Assembly: GCA_007922195.1 (NCBI GenBank)
Contig: ML682067.1
Span: forward strand, 5,512,451-5,576,450
DNA from: Podocnemis expansa
Lineage: Eukaryota; Chordata; Testudines; Podocnemididae
DNA: 64,000 bases
Reading direction: 5' to 3'
Part shown: positions 62,930-64,000 of the stretch, piece by piece
Layout of the letters: every line of letters starts with the position of its first letter
Position numbering within the stretch: the stretch's first letter is position 1
Program-made: the position numbers and the translations under genes
Notes under the pieces: generated by a model
What the model was told of the DNA's origin: nothing
The model's database searches: none
Seen by the model: the letters and a program-made list of their open reading frames with translations, nothing else

Positions 62930-64000
62930 GGGCTATGTCTATGCTTAGAAGGTTAGTTCAAATCACCTTAATTTGAACTAATTAAAGCGAACTAATAATG
63001 ATTAGTTCAAATTCAGGTAATTCAAACTAATATGGCCCCACTAGGAAAACCAATTAGAACTAACATATCCATGGACAGGACTTGCTAGTTCGAATTAGGA
63101 GAGGGGCACCATGGGAATTGTGACAACATGGCACCAAAGAAGGGCCATGCCACTACCCAGAGCTGGATGGCAGGGAAAGCATCCCCCACCTGGCTATAGC
63201 CCCGCTGAGTTAGGGGAGAAGGCATCCCTGCTTCGCTCCAGCACTGCTGGCTGAGCATGGGAAAGGACCCCTGTGACCAGCTCGACCCGTGCTGCCCAGG
63301 CACGGGGAAGAGGCACCCCCACTCCCGGCTCCAGCCCTGCTGGCCAGGCAGGGGGGAAGGACCCCCCCGCTAGCTGGAGCTGCAGTGCCTGGGCATGTGG
63401 AGAGGTCCTGCATCTGACTCCGGGTGTGGGGAACACAGCCTCGTGCCCTACTCCAGCCCCACTGTTGGGTGGGGGGCAGAGGGACCCCCGCTGCCAGCTG
63501 TGGGTTTGCTTGCTGGGTGCAGGAAACACAGCCCCATGCCCAGCTCCAGTGCCCCAGCAGCAAGGCTGGAGCCGGGCATGGGGCTGTGTTCCCCACGTCT
63601 GGCAAGCAAGCCTGGAGTCAGCGGTGAGGGTCCCTTTCTCACCCACCCTGCCAGAGGGGCTGGAGTTGCGCAAGGGCTATGTTCCTCATGCCTGGCAAGC
63701 AAGCCCAGAGCTGGCCACAGGGGTCCCACTCCCCCCTGCCCTGGCAGTGGGGCTGGAGTCAGGTGCGGCGCTGTGTTCCCCGTGCCTGGAAAGCAAGCCT
63801 GGAGCCAGCCACTTGGGTCCCTCTCCCTGCCTGGGGCAGCAGGGCTGGAGCAGGGTGCAGGGGTCCCTTCTCCACACCTGGCCAGCACTGCTGGAGAGAG
63901 ATGTGGGGGTCTCTCCCACCACCTGTCCAGCACTGCAGAGCTGGGCACGGGGGTTCCCACCCCTCCGCCTGGGGCCCCATGGCCCAGCCAGATTGGCGGG
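62930..64000. mobile_element. Long fold-back element, second copy, cut by window end
   Basis: It starts ggctatgtctatgctta at 62931, followed by AT-rich ttagttcaaat/ttcgaatt motifs like the arms of the element at 43705. From about 63090 it becomes GC-rich. Inverted arms at 63503-63549 and 63566-63612 match at 38 of 47 positions. Flanking units are arranged in opposite orientation on each side of this centre. If symmetrical, the far end should lie near 64185, just past the window. Frames of up to 170 aa inside are artefacts of the repeat. Confidence 0.72.
63566..63860 (+). repeat. ~93-bp tandem units in the fold-back core
   Basis: The string tggcaagcaagc (or tggaaagcaagc) recurs at 63600, 63693 and 63787, giving spacings of 93 and 94 bases. 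Each is preceded by gctgtgttcccc- or gctatgttcctc-like sequence and followed by a ggtccc(t/a)-type block. Two related units on the left of the centre (about 63418 and 63503) are in the opposite orientation. Confidence 0.78.

Noticed and set aside
63194..63980. Several frames of 67-170 aa on both strands
   Set aside because: They are products of the ~93-bp repeat units in inverted orientation, with low-complexity Pro/Gly/Ser composition.

Overview
The window is vertebrate nuclear DNA, most likely from a turtle (inference). It has no operon-like structure. It holds long AT-rich non-coding tracts, many decayed CR1 LINEs, DIRS-like tyrosine-recombinase retrotransposons, a ZMYM1-like hAT transposase relic and several families of short inverted-repeat elements. 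This CR1 + DIRS + hAT + 'gtctacactgca' MITE mixture is what I know from chelonian genomes. Crocodilians cannot be excluded by reading alone.

The only host coding sequence I can support is one small exon at 49951-50057 on the + strand. It encodes the N-terminus (start Met and signal peptide, 35 codons plus one base) of TAFA2 (FAM19A2), a secreted chemokine-like neuronal peptide. It has a polypyrimidine tract and AG upstream and a strong GTAAGA donor downstream. Bases 1-49950 therefore read as the preceding intron or upstream region and 50058-64000 as the following intron. No other TAFA2 exon was found.

Layout: 0.4-0.7 kb MITE; 3.8-5.6 kb DIRS-like 3' half (minus) with a hAT MITE nested in it; 5.6-7.9 kb broken hAT transposase gene (minus); 9.2-10.1 kb GC-rich tract with a degenerate tandem repeat; 11.75-12.55 kb and 13.16-16.03 kb CR1 copies (plus), the second with recognisable endonuclease and reverse transcriptase; 16.1-16.9 kb TIR element; 18.2-21.2 kb DIRS-like copy (plus) with RNase H, tyrosine recombinase and 3' end; 23-32 kb mostly unannotatable intron; 32.3-33.2 kb CR1; 35.3-36.9 kb cluster of short inverted-repeat elements; 38.3-38.6 kb CR1 tail; 43.7-45.2 kb long fold-back element; 49.95 kb TAFA2 exon; 56.6-57.1 kb DIRS-like 5' end; 58.5-61.4 kb MITE, LTR-like repeat and hAT-like element; 62.0-62.9 kb antisense CR1 split by a small solo-LTR-like insertion; 62.9 kb to the end, a second fold-back element cut by the window edge.

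The most interesting structures are the two long fold-back elements with GC-rich, self-complementary cores, and a six-copy short repeat family whose head-to-head copies suggest an inverted-repeat DNA transposon. No intact transposase, retroviral gene, structural RNA gene or CRISPR array was seen.
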